Below the pieces are notes generated by a model that worked only from the letters and a program-made list of their open reading frames with translations, made no database searches and was not told the DNA's origin. A DNA stretch of 64,000 bases, taken from assembly GCA_037576195.1 (NCBI GenBank), contig CM075101.1, positions 25,482,001 through 25,546,000 of the forward strand, read 5' to 3'. Shown one piece after another: positions 11,364-22,992 of this stretch. The position numbers were made by a program, and so were the translations under genes. Position 1 is the first letter of the stretch. The number at the start of each line of letters is the position of its first letter. The DNA comes from Phytoseiulus persimilis (taxonomy: Eukaryota > Arthropoda > Arachnida > Mesostigmata > Phytoseiidae).

Positions 11364-11653
11364 TCAACCAATGACGACGGGATAGAATTGCTTCGTGATT
11401 CCGAGTTGCGGACGACCCAGGTATCTGAAACCTGATTTGTAATCTCGATCCCAATCGTCCTCTACGAGAAGGTCCGTTTTGCTGTGGAAGGACGGAGGCA
11501 CTCGTCGAATCGGCGTCGAGGCTGAAAGGGAAATATTGTCGGAGGTCGTGTAGGCGTCAATAGAAATGAAGGATTTAATCAAAAGATGAAACGGTTCGTA
11601 TTTCTCTCACCGACGACATAGAACGCCAACAGAATCACCACTACGAATTTCAT
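11364..11653 (-). CDS. Small secreted peptide precursor, 66 aa, two exons
   Basis: Exon 1 is 11653-11611 and exon 2 is 11521-11364. The intron has a GTGAGA donor and a pyrimidine-rich CCCTTTCAG acceptor, and phase 1 is kept across it. The product starts MKFVVVILLAFYVVA, a textbook signal peptide, followed by about 51 residues with no cysteine. Possible processing marks are Arg20-Arg21, a Leu-Gly-Arg at 49-51 (after GFRY) and a terminal Gly66 before the stop. Gly-Arg and a terminal Gly are the usual substrates of peptide amidation in animals. The mature part is acidic in the middle (residues 35-41) and ends QFYPVVIG. A TATA box lies 58 bp upstream of the ATG. I do not recognise it as a known neuropeptide family. 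It could equally be a secreted effector, salivary or cuticle peptide. An extra splice at a GTTTCA after codon 44 is possible but not needed. Confidence 0.6.
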
Positions 11654-11710
11654 CTCTTCCTACCGTCGTCTGCTCGAAGCGTCTCGGCGAGACTTACAAT
11701 CCCACTCTGC

Positions 11711-11718
11711 TTTTTATA
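11711..11718 (-). promoter_or_regulatory. TATA box of the small secreted-peptide gene
   Basis: On the minus strand this reads TATAAAAA within CATATAAAAAGC. It is 58 bp before the ATG at 11653, which leaves room for a start site about 30 bp downstream and a short leader of roughly 35 nt. The spacing and the simple signal-peptide gene behind it support it; no transcript evidence is available here. Confidence 0.5.
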
Positions 11719-12118
11719 TGATGTAGTTTTCGCCAAAGTTGTCACGATCGATGAACTCACGAAACTCGCGGCGGAAGCAGTCATGGTGGCATCTCGGAGC
11801 GTTGATCTCATGTTTGTGAAAAATCCGATCGACCCATCGTGATTCAAAGCGTTTCTCCGGAGCCGAACGTTTCAAAACACAATCTCGAGCCTCTGACATT
11901 CATTCAGAACGGAGCTGAATGAGGAGCGCCTGTCTTTTCAGTTGTTTCCGGGTAAGCTTCGGCACGTATGAGGGTCGATTTCTTGGAGGCGTTCCCGATC
12001 TGGCCATACGTCCATCGTGAGCCATCACTTTCCGAAGTATCAAGTATCAATGAGTGGTGCATCGATAAACAAGTTCGACGAGTCTATTCAGATAGTATGA
12101 ACTTGGTTCCTTGGTTTT

Positions 12119-12141
12119 GGGGGGGGGGGGGGGGGGGGGGG
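12119..12141. repeat. Poly-G run of about 23 nt
   Basis: An uninterrupted G tract of about 23 bases. Tracts of this length can form quadruplexes and are prone to length error in sequencing, so the exact length should not be trusted. Confidence 0.8.
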
Positions 12142-12859
12142 TTCTCTAGCCCCGCCAGCCCCAAGGTGGATACGCGCCTGGGTAGGGAACCCGTCCCCCA
12201 CTGAAATTCCCTCTTCCTCCTGCTAGCAATCTAGCGATCGACACCGGCTCCTTCCATGCCGACTTCCCTTCATCAATGGTTCGTGAAGAAACCGAGGTTC
12301 ATTCTTGTGAACAGCTTTCAAAGTGTATTTTGCCTGCTCCTCGTGAATATTGAGTTCGGGTGATCGCGACCGTCCTGGCTACCTCAAATCCCTCACCGTT
12401 AATGGCGAACTAAGAAGCAGCGAGAACCGAAGTCAAAAGTTGTGGAACCCCGATTAACACACTTCAGTACACACCTGGGAATGTTCGTATTAACCGAGGT
12501 ACGTGGAATCCGTCCTCTGGCTCAAATCTGCTCCAAGGAGCTTGCTCTCAATTGGCACGGCGTGCATCTTCAGAGGAAGCGTGAGCAGTTCGGTCCGCTT
12601 GATCAGCGTGGTTACCCTGTGCCGCTCAAAAACAGACCGTGCTCAGCGATTCCATTCACATCGGGCGAGAAACCGCGCCAAAAGCAACGTTGCGCGCGAC
12701 TGTCTGTCAGATACGAGTCCGTTGGAGAAGTACTTCTTGACGTGGAAGAAGGTCGTCAAGGGCCAACGAAATAGTTTGCAACAACCGAGTCCGTTGTATC
12801 GGGACGTCGGTTTTGAGAATCCAAAGTCACACTCGATACATAACGCTTTATTCGTATTT

Positions 12860-13172
12860 GTGTTGTGTACGCAAGCATGTATGCATGTTTGTCCTCGATG
12901 AGCTCCCTCTGGAGTTATCGGATCAGCATGACCCTTGGGCATGCTTCAGAGCGGGTCTCTGGGTGGGACGAACCGACCCCGAGAGCCATCCCCTTAGGCT
13001 CCGAAAAGTATGACCGAATCGACTCCGGAACTATCCCCGTAAGCTTCGACAACTACAGTCAGACCGACCGACCGCAAAATCACCCCATCGGCTCCAGCAA
13101 CCCAGCCTGGTCATTATATATACAGATCAACACTCGGGGTCCCGACTCAGGATATATATATATATATATACA
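12860..13172 (+). mobile_element. Probable diverged copy of the 25-35 kb composite element
   Basis: TTTGTCCTCgATgaGCTCCctCTGGaGTTATCGGAT at about 12889-12924 parallels TTTGTCCTCaataGGCTCCtCCGG..TTGATCGGAT at 25510-25545 of the large element, in the same orientation and also following a TG-rich run. Two or three loose units with AATCACCCC/CTATCCCC and GGCTCC/AGCTTC follow, recalling the reverse complement of the 45-bp minisatellite. A TA dinucleotide run of about 20 bp at 13152-13171 closes the region. This is read by eye and no alignment was run. Confidence 0.35.
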
Positions 13173-13243
13173 ATCAGTCCTAGGATCAAAAAGGATTGAT
13201 ATAACGAAGAACTCGATCATAGTGCACGATAATCTCGTATACT

Positions 13244-15830
13244 TCATGCGACACCCGGATTCACTGTTCTCAGTCGAGTGAAATCGAAAATCTGGAAATA
13301 AAATCAGTGTTCACTCGATGAATCTATTCATGAGCCTCGATAAGGTGCGTAGCGTTCATTTGATATCAACTCGGTTATGTTTGTTGTCGTCAACGATGCG
13401 CTTGGGTTTCTTCTACTGAAGTTCGACACGCGCCGAAACTCACCAATAGAGAGGAAAACAGATCGTCCTTCTGAACATCTACAACAAGTGCAGATTCGTT
13501 GGCATGGATCTTGCGCACCTCATAACCGTCGGGTATCCCCAGGTCTAGGTCATGACTCGTTACTGTCTCTTGAGAAACGTTGCAAATGGTGAGGATACTG
13601 CCGGCTTTGTGCATTATCAGATGCGTAGATTGTACCAAGGCTCCGATGATAGGTGAGCCGAAATCGAGAATGTGAAGACATCTCATCTTCTTCTTATCCC
13701 AAACTTTCACACGATTGTTCGGAGCGAGCCCGATGAGGAGCTTTTCGGATAGATGGAGAGTCGAATCTCTCTCAAACACAACAACTTCCGTTTCATGTTG
13801 TTCTCCGAGGGACCAGACTTGCACAAAGTCTCTATCAGTGAAGGAAACATAGATTCTAGCCTGAAATTAGAGAAAGATGTTAACAACCCGAAAGCAGATT
13901 CTGAATAGGTCAGCCATCGGTCATCACCGATTACGAAGACGGTATACACACCTCGTCGGAGACGAGCGAAGTGAGTGCTGCTTGATTCGGATAAAAATGT
14001 TGGAGGCAAAATTCAGAGGCGCTCCACACTTCGATATCACCCAAGCTGAACCCAACTATCACAGATTCGCCATTAAATATGAGATGATCAACATTGAAAT
14101 TCGCGATCCGGACCGAGGCGTTGTTACTTCGTCGATCTGGGCTCCAGAAGCGCAAGCAGCCGGCATCGCTCGGATCGCCTTCATCGCTTACGGAGACTAC
14201 CCTGAAATAGGGAGAGCATCGTGTTTGCGAACAGCCCGTATTTTATATTGTTGTATACTCCGAAGGCTAGTCTCACCTGTCTCCATGAATGGCAACTTTG
14301 GTGATGACGCCCATGTCCCACGTTCCCATTACTTCACCAGTTTCAGGCGATATGATAGTACCACGGCCGTTTGGAAAGTCTGTATTGAGGATGATACCGT
14401 CCAGGAGCACATTGTCGGAGTCAACATGACGCTCCCAGCAAAAATCACCTGGAAACACGAATTGGCTCTTGAGACCGAGGATGTGCCCAAAACTCAAGAG
14501 CAACGGGATGAGACCCAGTCAGGGCTCATCGTCGGTCGGATGTATTGAATGAGAGGAACGCGAGTCTTCTGAAGTCGATTCGACCGCGGAAGGAGGTTAG
14601 GCGCTGGAGACAGCAGAGGACGTATCCCGTGAGCTTCATCAGAGTGAAATTACTTGGGTCCTCATTGAAATCCCTAGGGCATCTTGCACGTGGTAGGAGA
14701 CCGGGTTTGAATACCAGATCTGGGAGAGCTGTCAGTGTAGAATCGTGCAGCGGTAAAAACTCACCTGTGGACGAATCCCATGCTTTCAGTGTTTTTTGAG
14801 CATTCAGAGTCAGAACTCTGTCGCATCCAACGGCAATCACTTGACCCCTATGCCGGCTCGTTTCCTCATCCGTTCTGACTTGCACAACTTCCTGAGGGCT
14901 CTCCCAATTGTGTTGAATTCGAAGTCGTTCCAAGAATGCATCTCTCCACGGAGTCTCAGATGTTGTCAGCTGAACGAAGAGAATGGAGATATTATTTTCT
15001 CATGACTACTCCAGGGTGGAGCTTCGATACGAAACGGTTGAATTTTTTCTCCGGAACTTGCAATTCTGGCGCAGGGTTTCAGGCTGTGCTGCTGACATTT
15101 CATCCTCCAGATGTATTCATCCTCCAGGATATCACTCCACGAAGAACAGGTTAGCGCGAGCCTGGTGAGGTCTTCATCGTTCAGGAAAAGAGTCAAGTGG
15201 ATGAGGACCTCCCTCGGCAAATAGTCGAATAAACTCTTTCCACCTTGAAGGAAAAACTCGGCAGTGTTAGGAATCAAAATGAGATGTGGAATCGTGCGCT
15301 TAAGATTGCGCGACGTTGCGGAGCAAGCTTGAACAGATCTCCAAATCGTTTTGCTCCGAGGTCTGCGGGGGTTCATCCATGACATGCAACGCGAGGATGC
15401 ATCCATGTGCAATCTGTACGACGGTCAGGCAAGTCAGGAGGAACGTTCTTCCTGCCTGACGGAGATTATCGTCGAACGTTTAAGAGTTCGGCGGATGGCT
15501 GATGATATCAAATAATTCTCTTTTTGGAAGTGCCCATGCTTGAACATCCAGATACGAAGCTCCTCCTCGGTTCGCTGCTCGTCGTTCGTGCTACGCCTGA
15601 TCATGACCATTCTCCATTCTCAGGACTTTATGTTCGCTTGAATTAATTTCCGAGGGAAGCTCAGGACTCCATATTTCGACCTCCTATATATTCGAAACGG
15701 GACCTACGAAGTTGTCGGAGCTTCATCCTCCGATCGTCGAACACGAACGTAACTCACCGCTTTGGGGGATGGGGTCTTCGGGACTCCACCGCGGACGTTT
15801 CGTAGAGCCTGTTGGTTGTCGGTCTGACAT
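13244..15830 (-). CDS. F-box / WD-repeat-like protein, 448 aa, seven exons
   Basis: Exons in order: 15830-15758, 15243-15062, 14969-14765, 14448-14277, 14201-13952, 13860-13444, 13291-13244. Phases agree throughout and the stop is TGA at 13246-13244. Exon 2 carries an F-box (LFDYLPREVLIHLTLFLNDE followed by LALTCSSW, about residues 28-65). Later exons hold degenerate WD-type strands: LKAWDSSTG, LRFWSPDRR, IEVWSASEF, VQVWSLGEQ, VKVWDKKKM. By family analogy the F-box would bind Skp1 and the propeller would present a substrate for SCF ubiquitination; that role is inferred. I cannot assign a specific FBXW orthologue. The exon 2/3 junction is the weak point: no GT donor keeps the phase, but a GCAAGT at 15061-15056 does, implying a GC-AG intron. 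The start ATG at 15830 opens a basic-Pro leader (MSDRQPTG) spliced by a clear GTGAGT donor. Confidence 0.8.
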
Positions 15831-18800
15831 TGCGTCAACGTGGTATCCAACTTTCCAGGCTAATAGTAATCCGATAGTTTGACCCCCTCAGCTCAATTCA
15901 TCTCAGTTCTAAGTCGTTATGCTGCACGGAGCCCGGGAATAACGCAAAGAGATGGCATCTCGGTTACCCGTGTTCCGGAGTCCTCGCAGAGGGGGCGAGG
16001 AGGATGGCGTCTGCTACTAAGCCAACATGGCGTACTCCACTTGCGGAGCAAATGTTGAAGTCGTGACAGTTCTGAGATTCGAAGCCGAAGGCGAGTCCCC
16101 CTCCTATATCAGTGATACTCCATCGTTTCTCCTCGGATTGCTCAGAGATCGAGAAGTATTGGTTGTGTTCACCATTGGAGACTGCTCAGGACCATGGTTT
16201 TTTTTTTCCGTACTAATATGCTCAACAACCATGAGAGAGAGGGGACTCGACTGCCTGAGGGTTCCTCAAGCTTATTCAAAAACGCTTCCGCCCAAATATG
16301 TCTCTGCTACCGGAGACCTTGATAGATAACAACGAGTTCACGGTGTGAATTACTCACACCTGACTCAGCCACATCACTATTCTGATCGCAATTTGGGAAA
16401 AAAACAACTGAACAAAGTTATCGCCGAGTCGAGCTTCGGTTGTAAGCGTAATTGGGACATCTTCAACCCGTCTATTTTAAATCTCTTGTCCAGGGTTTTC
16501 ATAGGTGAGGGGACCCACTTGAGTTCGTGAAACGGACAAACAAGGCTTACTGACACGAGGTGAACTCACGGGGTTCCTCCCAAGACCATCGTTCATACCA
16601 TGAAGTTCCATACCCGATGTATCTATCATTGATTGCTGACCCTCCAAACGGTGCTTTGATCATCCATCCCCCTTTCCCAAAAAATCGTGGACACGGTTCT
16701 TGCTCCCCGTGGCTCGGATTCATCGGGTCAACAGCGCGAGATAGGTTACGGACCGTAATAATCTCGAGTTCTAGAGGAAGTAATGAGAACATTCGAGTCG
16801 GTGCATCGTGGCGAATAAACCCGAACCGTTATACTATAGAGAACGCCAAGGAAGCCGTGAGCAAGAGGAGAATTTCAAGATGGTGAATCACAGGGAGTTA
16901 ATCCGGCTCCGCATTCATCGCACGATCGACGAATTTCCAACCCTCAAGCACCCCACGAAGACGGGATCTCATCGAAGGCAAACATCGGAACGCTTTCTCA
17001 ATTCGACCGTTAACTGAACGAGCGGCGCTTCTCCGACCTGAGATTCGACTTTCTGACTTGCACATCGTGTAGACTGAGAACCAGAGGTTCCGAAGCTTTC
17101 CCAAATTTGCAACCATCAAGGGAAAACACGAGGATAAGGTCAATGGCATGTGGGAATTCTTGGCCTCCATGACTCGAAGTGAACCGATTCTTTTGATAGG
17201 AGAGCCTTCTGGAGAGATCCACAGCTAACTGAGCGATCTCGAATTCATCAAGATGTGCTGGCGAAAAATCGAATGGAGATGCTTCATGAGAATCATAGGC
17301 TCGTTGCAAGCGCCCTGAAGATGGCGCAGCGACTCGATCCGATGCATGGGCGGCAAATTCATGTATAGTCCCGGCCCATTCCCTGACGTCACAGGAATCA
17401 ATTCGGCTACCGTTTGGTGTCTCCATTATTATTTCGTCCGAAGTCTCTACATTGTGGGGGAAGTATTCAATCACAGGCCAACCGTCGTTGATTGGGCGAC
17501 ACAGTTGCTAGCACTATGAGGCGAGATGACTAGCTGGATAGCTGAATCCAACTCCAGAAAAGGTTGAGATGCCCAATACTCCTACCCATGACCGATATTC
17601 CCCAGAACACACAACATGACAACGTTAAGAGCTAAACTCGAAATCGTGAGATTTGTTGAATTCGTGTTTTTGTCGAAAAATGATCCGCTACGGAACCATG
17701 CTGAACATGCCTGACCGCCCACTTCTGAATCACAGCGGATGGATGACATCATGATCGTTCTTATCATGCAGACCTCGATGTCGACTTGGATAAGCTGTCG
17801 AAATATTCCATCTTGGTTTGGTGACGACAGCCTCGAGCACTCCGATCATGAGGAGCATCCTATCCTTCTCCTTGGTGCTCTGCGGTTCCCAAATTTCTCG
17901 ATGTGTTGATATATCCGAAAAGGGGCTTCCATCGATGGATTGATCGGGCCGAATCCGAATGATAGGCGCTGATACCCCAGGGTGTCCACTGTTGGATAAC
18001 CGCGCTCGGTGGACGAGGCAACGTCCCAATATGCTATTCACCATCGAACGAGTTCTTCGAGAATCAGGCGGGTATTTGAAAGGCATGAAAGAGAAGATTT
18101 TCCGAGACATCCATGCCATTTATGAGGAGGATCCATGTAACGCAAACATAAGCTCTCGAGGAAGATACTGCGGAATACTCGACCATGGCTCTGGGATCAG
18201 CCCCTCCCTCAGAACTGAAAATCAGATTCCTCCTCGAGATGCGTGCAATCGGCTCCACCGAGCAGACTCTTAGGAACCTAAGGGAGGGGTGAAGAATGAA
18301 ATGAATGCAGATTGTCAGATTCCAACCGCAAACTGCATCAATAACGACAGCTCCACGCAATGTCGTGAAGGTAGGCCATGATCGCACTGAACCGCATACC
18401 TGACACAATCACTTCCGCTCCCCACTTACTCTCTCACAGAGCAGAGGTTTCCCAAGTGATCAACGTGCCGAACTAGCTAGGCTCGGCGAATGTTCTTTCC
18501 TCATCAAGTCTTCTGAGCACCCGTTGACGCGGCATCCGGTGTTCTTTCTTCCTCTAGATTCCCATGTTTGGAAGAGTCGTCGGAGCTCGGACCCCCAAAC
18601 TGAGGAGACCACGAACCGCATACTCCAAAACATGAGAAGCTGGGGGAGCATCGGAATCAGTGGCTCTTTATTCGAAATCGGAGATTGGCACGTACTACAG
18701 AGTTGAACTCGTTCCCAATGTTTCCCCCTATTGAGAGGATGGACCTGAGGGCTGCGTTCTACTAAGCGTGGTCCCAGAAGCGCGGTCGTCAAAGTCGGCG

Positions 18801-19537
18801 ATTACAGCACGACAGCATGTACCATCGACATGATTACTCCCGGAGCTCGTCTGAACGTTGGGAAGTGGGGAAATTCCAAGAGAGGGAAGATCCTAAATGA
18901 AAAAGTTCGATTGAATCTTCTGTTTGCGACTCCATCGTGTATCTGTCATCGACTTTCGCTCTGTAGCCCATATCGAAAATCTTGTGCAACTCGAACAACT
19001 CGTCGTAGCTCGATATTTGCGATACCGGAAAAGATGAGGTCATATTGGCAGCGCTTCATTTGCGAGCGGACACCAGATATCAGTACGGAGATGAACCTTC
19101 GCATAGACTTGAACGCTCTGCTATCTCGTATGGGTATGCCAAGACACGATGAACAGCGCCAAATCAACGGACGGGAGCTGAGGAAGGGGCTCTGGGATCT
19201 CGACCAACGTCCAGGATCTTCACTGCCGCTAGTTGCACAAGTCCTTGGTCGGTCTCGCGAAACACAACTCGAAACGTAATCAGTTCACACAGTTTCCGAC
19301 TTGTATTTGGGATCAGATCACATCTCATGGAACTACGTCATAGAATATATTACAGTCGTCTATTCAAGTTCAGTAGCGAATCTTTCCGAATGGGAATCTA
19401 AGTTGCAGGCCACCACATGGATTTGGGTCCAGATTCCGGAGAGATGTTGGCAGGACCAGACGACAGAGTCCGCGAGGCAGATCTTGGTACGACAACTCAG
19501 ATGATTGTCCTTGGACTCTCGTGAACTCCAGCTGTCG
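15831..19537. other. Unresolved region with possible minus-strand exons
   Basis: Several minus-strand stretches look protein-like but could not be linked. One is 17474-17010, open for about 155 codons, with NDGWPVIEYF just before it and DLILVFSLDGCKFGKAS near its end. Another is 16792-16560, ending EEP before a GTGAGT donor. A third is 19043-18834, containing YDELFELHKIFDMGY. No family was recognised with confidence, and phases between pieces were not established, so no gene is called. Confidence 0.3.
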
Positions 19538-20752
19538 TTACCGTTTCTCAAACTTGTGCAAAAACCACCATTGGAGCCCGAACATTCCGGACGGAGTTCT
19601 CATCACCGACTCGTCGTAGATGATTTTTCTTGCTTCTTCGGTCGAAAGCTCAATAACCTGGAATCATTTGAGAAGACTCACACCACTCATTCGTCACAGA
19701 TTGTTTCCTCCGGGAAAATCCCACAGGTCTCTCCCGTCGCACATGCAATTTTCTTGCGCCCCATCGATCGGTGAGCAAAAATCCCTATGTTCAGCTTTCT
19801 CCGAGTTGGGAAACTATCGAGTTTTGAAGAAACGATATTTCGTGCCTCCGAACAACGGGACGAAGTTTTCATAGAGGTTCCCCGAACTCTTCGCGCTTCA
19901 ATAGACACAATAACACGTACCTCGATCATTTCACCCTCCGATTCTTTGCCGCCACCGCTGGAAATTCTGTCCTCATCTTTAACAACCGCGTAATACAGAG
20001 TTTGAAGCGAGCCTTGGGTCCCGACTGACGAACAGTAAGACGTGATCTGGAAAGAGAGCTTGGAGCTGAATGGAGAACACAGCCCTCGGGTGAGTGGTTT
20101 AGAACTCGTTGCCTCGACACGAAGAATGCCACGCAATGTACGTCGCAATTTTACACTCTGAACTGACCTTGCTGATTCTTTCCAGAGGGACCCTATATCC
20201 GATCTCCTCCTCCAGCTCTTCTTGCATGGTCTGTTCGAGACTTTTGTCCTTGTCTGTAATCCCTGCGCAGAGCTCTAACGTTAAACCCAAGCTGCCGGGG
20301 TACTTCGTGGTGTTGATCGGAGGAGTCTTTTCCGGAATACGATTCATATAAACTGCCGGTCGGAACTGACTGACAAATAACAGTTTGTCGCGCGAGCTGT
20401 TGTAAACGACGCAGGCAACACTGTCGTGAACCTTACACAAGTCCCACGATCGTTTCCGATCATTCTGTGAAATTAAGTTATTCTCCGATTAAGAGAAGCC
20501 GAACGAAACCTTTTCCGGCAAAATGAAGCTCCTCATTGTGAGTACCCTGAAGAACGTGTCTTCCGCAATTTTTAATTTGAGTTCGAGGGCATCTAGGATG
20601 GATCTCCACGTGAGATGGCCGCGATATCGTACATAGATTTGATACTCCTGGATCACGAACGAACTCACTTGCATGAACTCGACACGATACGGCTTCACAT
20701 ACGCGGACTCCTTGCAATCGATGATTCGGACGTCCCTTATCTGATCCATCAT
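19538..20752 (-). CDS. NUDT14: NUDT14-like Nudix hydrolase (UDP-sugar pyrophosphatase type), 208 aa
   Basis: Exons 20752-20669, 20464-20168, 20046-19921, 19657-19538, all phase 0, with clear donors (GTGAGT, GTCAGT, GTACGT) and CAG acceptors. The total of 208 aa is close to the 222 aa of the human protein. The N-terminus (ESAYVKPYRVEFMQ), WDLCKVHDSVACVVYNSSR, QFRPAVY and LTLELCAGITD follow NUDT14 closely. The Nudix box spans residues 96-118 and ends EELEEEIGY; the usual Arg of the REUXEEXGU motif appears as Glu, and it is Lys in the human protein. The C-terminus ends GMFGLQWWFLHKFEKR, matching the conserved Trp region. The family hydrolyses UDP-glucose and ADP-ribose in the cytosol. An in-frame upstream ATG at 20788 would add 12 residues. 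Confidence 0.9.
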
Positions 20753-20789
20753 ATGTTTCCTAAAGAGCCACCTGGCGTTAGCAAACATT

Positions 20790-22449
20790 CAACGATAAGC
20801 TCGTCCGGGTAGAGCAACTTGCGCACAAGCAAACGCAATGTAGTTCCGTTTCTCCGGACTAAATGTCGTCCGTTATCAGCTGATTGCCGAACGCTCCCCC
20901 GATGAGTGCAACAACAACGCCTGCTCGGGAGAGAACGCCTTGAGCGGTCACCGCCAGGTGGCGCCCTGGTGCGATTCTCGATCTGATGTCCAACGACCTC
21001 AGTCTCGGACGGAATGTAATTTCAGGCCACTCAATTCTGGTGCAGCTCTACAGAGGACCCACTGGTACCTTGGAGAGATGTCTGCTCCCAACGTCAATAC
21101 GCGCTTGCGTGGCGGTCAGGAGAGAGCGGGAAATTGTGAACTCTAAAAATCGGTTCTTCAATTCAATGTATTTGGTGTTCTATTATTATTTGTATCCTCC
21201 GGCTCTACTTCGCTCCCACTTCCATTGGGAACTGTGGATAAATTCTGATATAGTATCTCCAGTTCAAGTGAGGATCGATCGAGTCCTTTCTGGTCAAATA
21301 ATTCATGAAAGAACAACTTATAGGAATAACAGTGTTCGAATCAATTGCAGATACCGTTTTGCTGTACGTTGCAGATACTGCATAGAGGAGCAGCTTCGCG
21401 GTGCGACTAGCAAGATACTTTCCATTGTTCTCACTGCGTTCAGTCGGTTCGAACAGATCGCCGGTGAGGATGACTCCGAAACATGCGACTTATTCCGGTC
21501 CTCGGGACCTTGTCTTGTCCCACGAAACGATAGTTCAAAACTGTCCCGGAATTCATTCGATGCATTCTTGTGGTCTCACGCAGCTCCTCAGCGACTTCAG
21601 AGTTTCTTTGAGAGATAAATGCTTCCCCGCAGAGAGGAAACTCGGGTATCTCGAGCTAGTTTGCAATCAATGCTATCGATAACATCGCAGGTAAAAGACC
21701 CGAGTGCGTTGATTTTCTCGTACTCAACGTTCAGTCCCCGCTTTAATAAGCGGTGAAGATCCCCCACTGTCGTTAACAAGAGTGGGTCCACAGGTCTGAA
21801 GAAGGTCGTTATCGCTCCAGTAATGGAGGACAGGTTCTACCTTCTCCAACTTGACGGTCGACAGTCCGAGGCTTTCCGGTGAGGGAATACGATCAAGGCG
21901 AACTTGCAGGCTTGTTGAGCTGCTGGGCATGACCCGAACGGCAGCTCCTTGATCATGTTTCTGAATTCCATGACCGCGTTAGAGTCCTCAACAAGGACCT
22001 CTGAGATACGAACGAATGCATCCACGAGCACTCATCTGCCACATTTTATTGAAGCACGAATGGAGCGACGTATCAGAGAAACGTAGCAATTAAATCACGT
22101 TAGGATTGCGGGTTCAGCCACGATTACAGAACAACGTTGTGTTGGGTGTAGCGTTCCGGTGCTGGAGTTCGAGTCAATCACCGGAGAGGGAGAGAGAGTC
22201 GAGTTTTGTGCAATATTTCTTGGAAGACGGAGAATCATCAACACGGCGGTAGACCATCCATTCCCAGCACAGAAGGTGCGAAGGGGCCTGAGAGGGACAA
22301 GCTGTCTGAGTATGCTTATGTACAGGAGAAAGCCTGTTTCTCGAGAAATTAATAAAAAAATAGAACTCCCGGCGCCGCGTGCGAACGCCGACGGAACATC
22401 GTATATGTGGAACTACATTGTACCGTTCGTTGGGGTCAGTCGTCAGAGT
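20790..22449. other. No gene resolved
   Basis: Between NUDT14 and the EF-hand gene. On the minus strand, 22031-21600 is open in three successive overlapping frames (for example ISEVLVEDSNAVMEFRNM, then LSTVKLEKVEPVLHYW, then LLTTVGDLHRLLKRGLNVEY). This may be exons or chance, and no consistent splice chain was found. Confidence 0.3.
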
Positions 22450-22992
22450 TCAATGGATGGCGTTACTGAACACTAGCTCGAGGAACTCCTCGTAACCGAT
22501 CTGAATGGTCCCAGTTTGATTCACATCTTTAACTCGGAACGAATCTGTCAGACACTTGAGCATCACGCAGGCCTGGATGAAAGAATCGAATTCCACCGAT
22601 GATCGCCCCACCCTGTCGAATTTCTGCACAACCAGCTGGGAGAACTGCGGCGACAGCCGGTAGCCGAACGATTGGAGTGCTTGGTGAAGTTCATCAGCAC
22701 TGATCTTCCCCGACTTGTCTTGGTCGAACCCCTGGAAGCATTTTCTCCATTGGTCGATGTAATTGAAGAGCTGTTCGAACTCTTGCACATTGATTGTCCC
22801 GCTGTGATCCTGATCAAACATTGAAATCATGAGACGACAAGTCTCTTCGTTGAACTGGGTCCAGTTCGAGTTGATGAGAGCAGCCTGGAGCTCCTTGGCG
22901 GTGATTTGCCCTGATCGATCCTTGTCCACAGCAGCGAACATAGCCTGGACTTGGGGATTCGCCTGGCCGTAGGGATTCTGATAACTCGCCAT
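22450..22992 (-). CDS. PEF1: Peflin-like penta-EF-hand protein, 180 aa, intronless
   Basis: A single open frame from ATG (22992) to TGA (22452-22450). Five EF-hand positions are visible: loops DKDRSGQITAKE (residues 23-34), DQDHSGTINVQE (60-71) and DQDKSGKISADE (90-101) have full calcium ligands, while the fourth (from 126) and fifth (from 156) are degenerate, as in group I penta-EF-hand proteins. NSNWTQFNEETCRLMI and GYRLSPQFSQL resemble peflin more than ALG-2/PDCD6, but the long Gly/Pro-rich N-terminus of vertebrate peflin is replaced by about 18 residues. Peflin pairs with ALG-2 in calcium-dependent ER-to-Golgi transport; that role is by analogy. It lacks introns, unlike its neighbours. 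Confidence 0.9.
   Translation of the reverse strand: MASYQNPYGQANPQVQAMFAAVDKDRSGQITAKELQAALINSNWTQFNEETCRLMISMFDQDHSGTINVQEFEQLFNYIDQWRKCFQGFDQDKSGKISADELHQALQSFGYRLSPQFSQLVVQKFDRVGRSSVEFDSFIQACVMLKCLTDSFRVKDVNQTGTIQIGYEEFLELVFSNAIH

Noticed and set aside
19080..19290. Minus-strand stretch resembling a kinase N-lobe (RETDQG...LAAVKILDVG)
   Set aside because: The similarity is short, the frame stops soon after, and no downstream kinase motifs (HRD, DFG) could be found in 16-19 kb.
22170..22195. GTTCGAGTC-like sequence suggesting a tRNA T-arm
   Set aside because: No matching acceptor, D-arm or anticodon arm could be folded around it.
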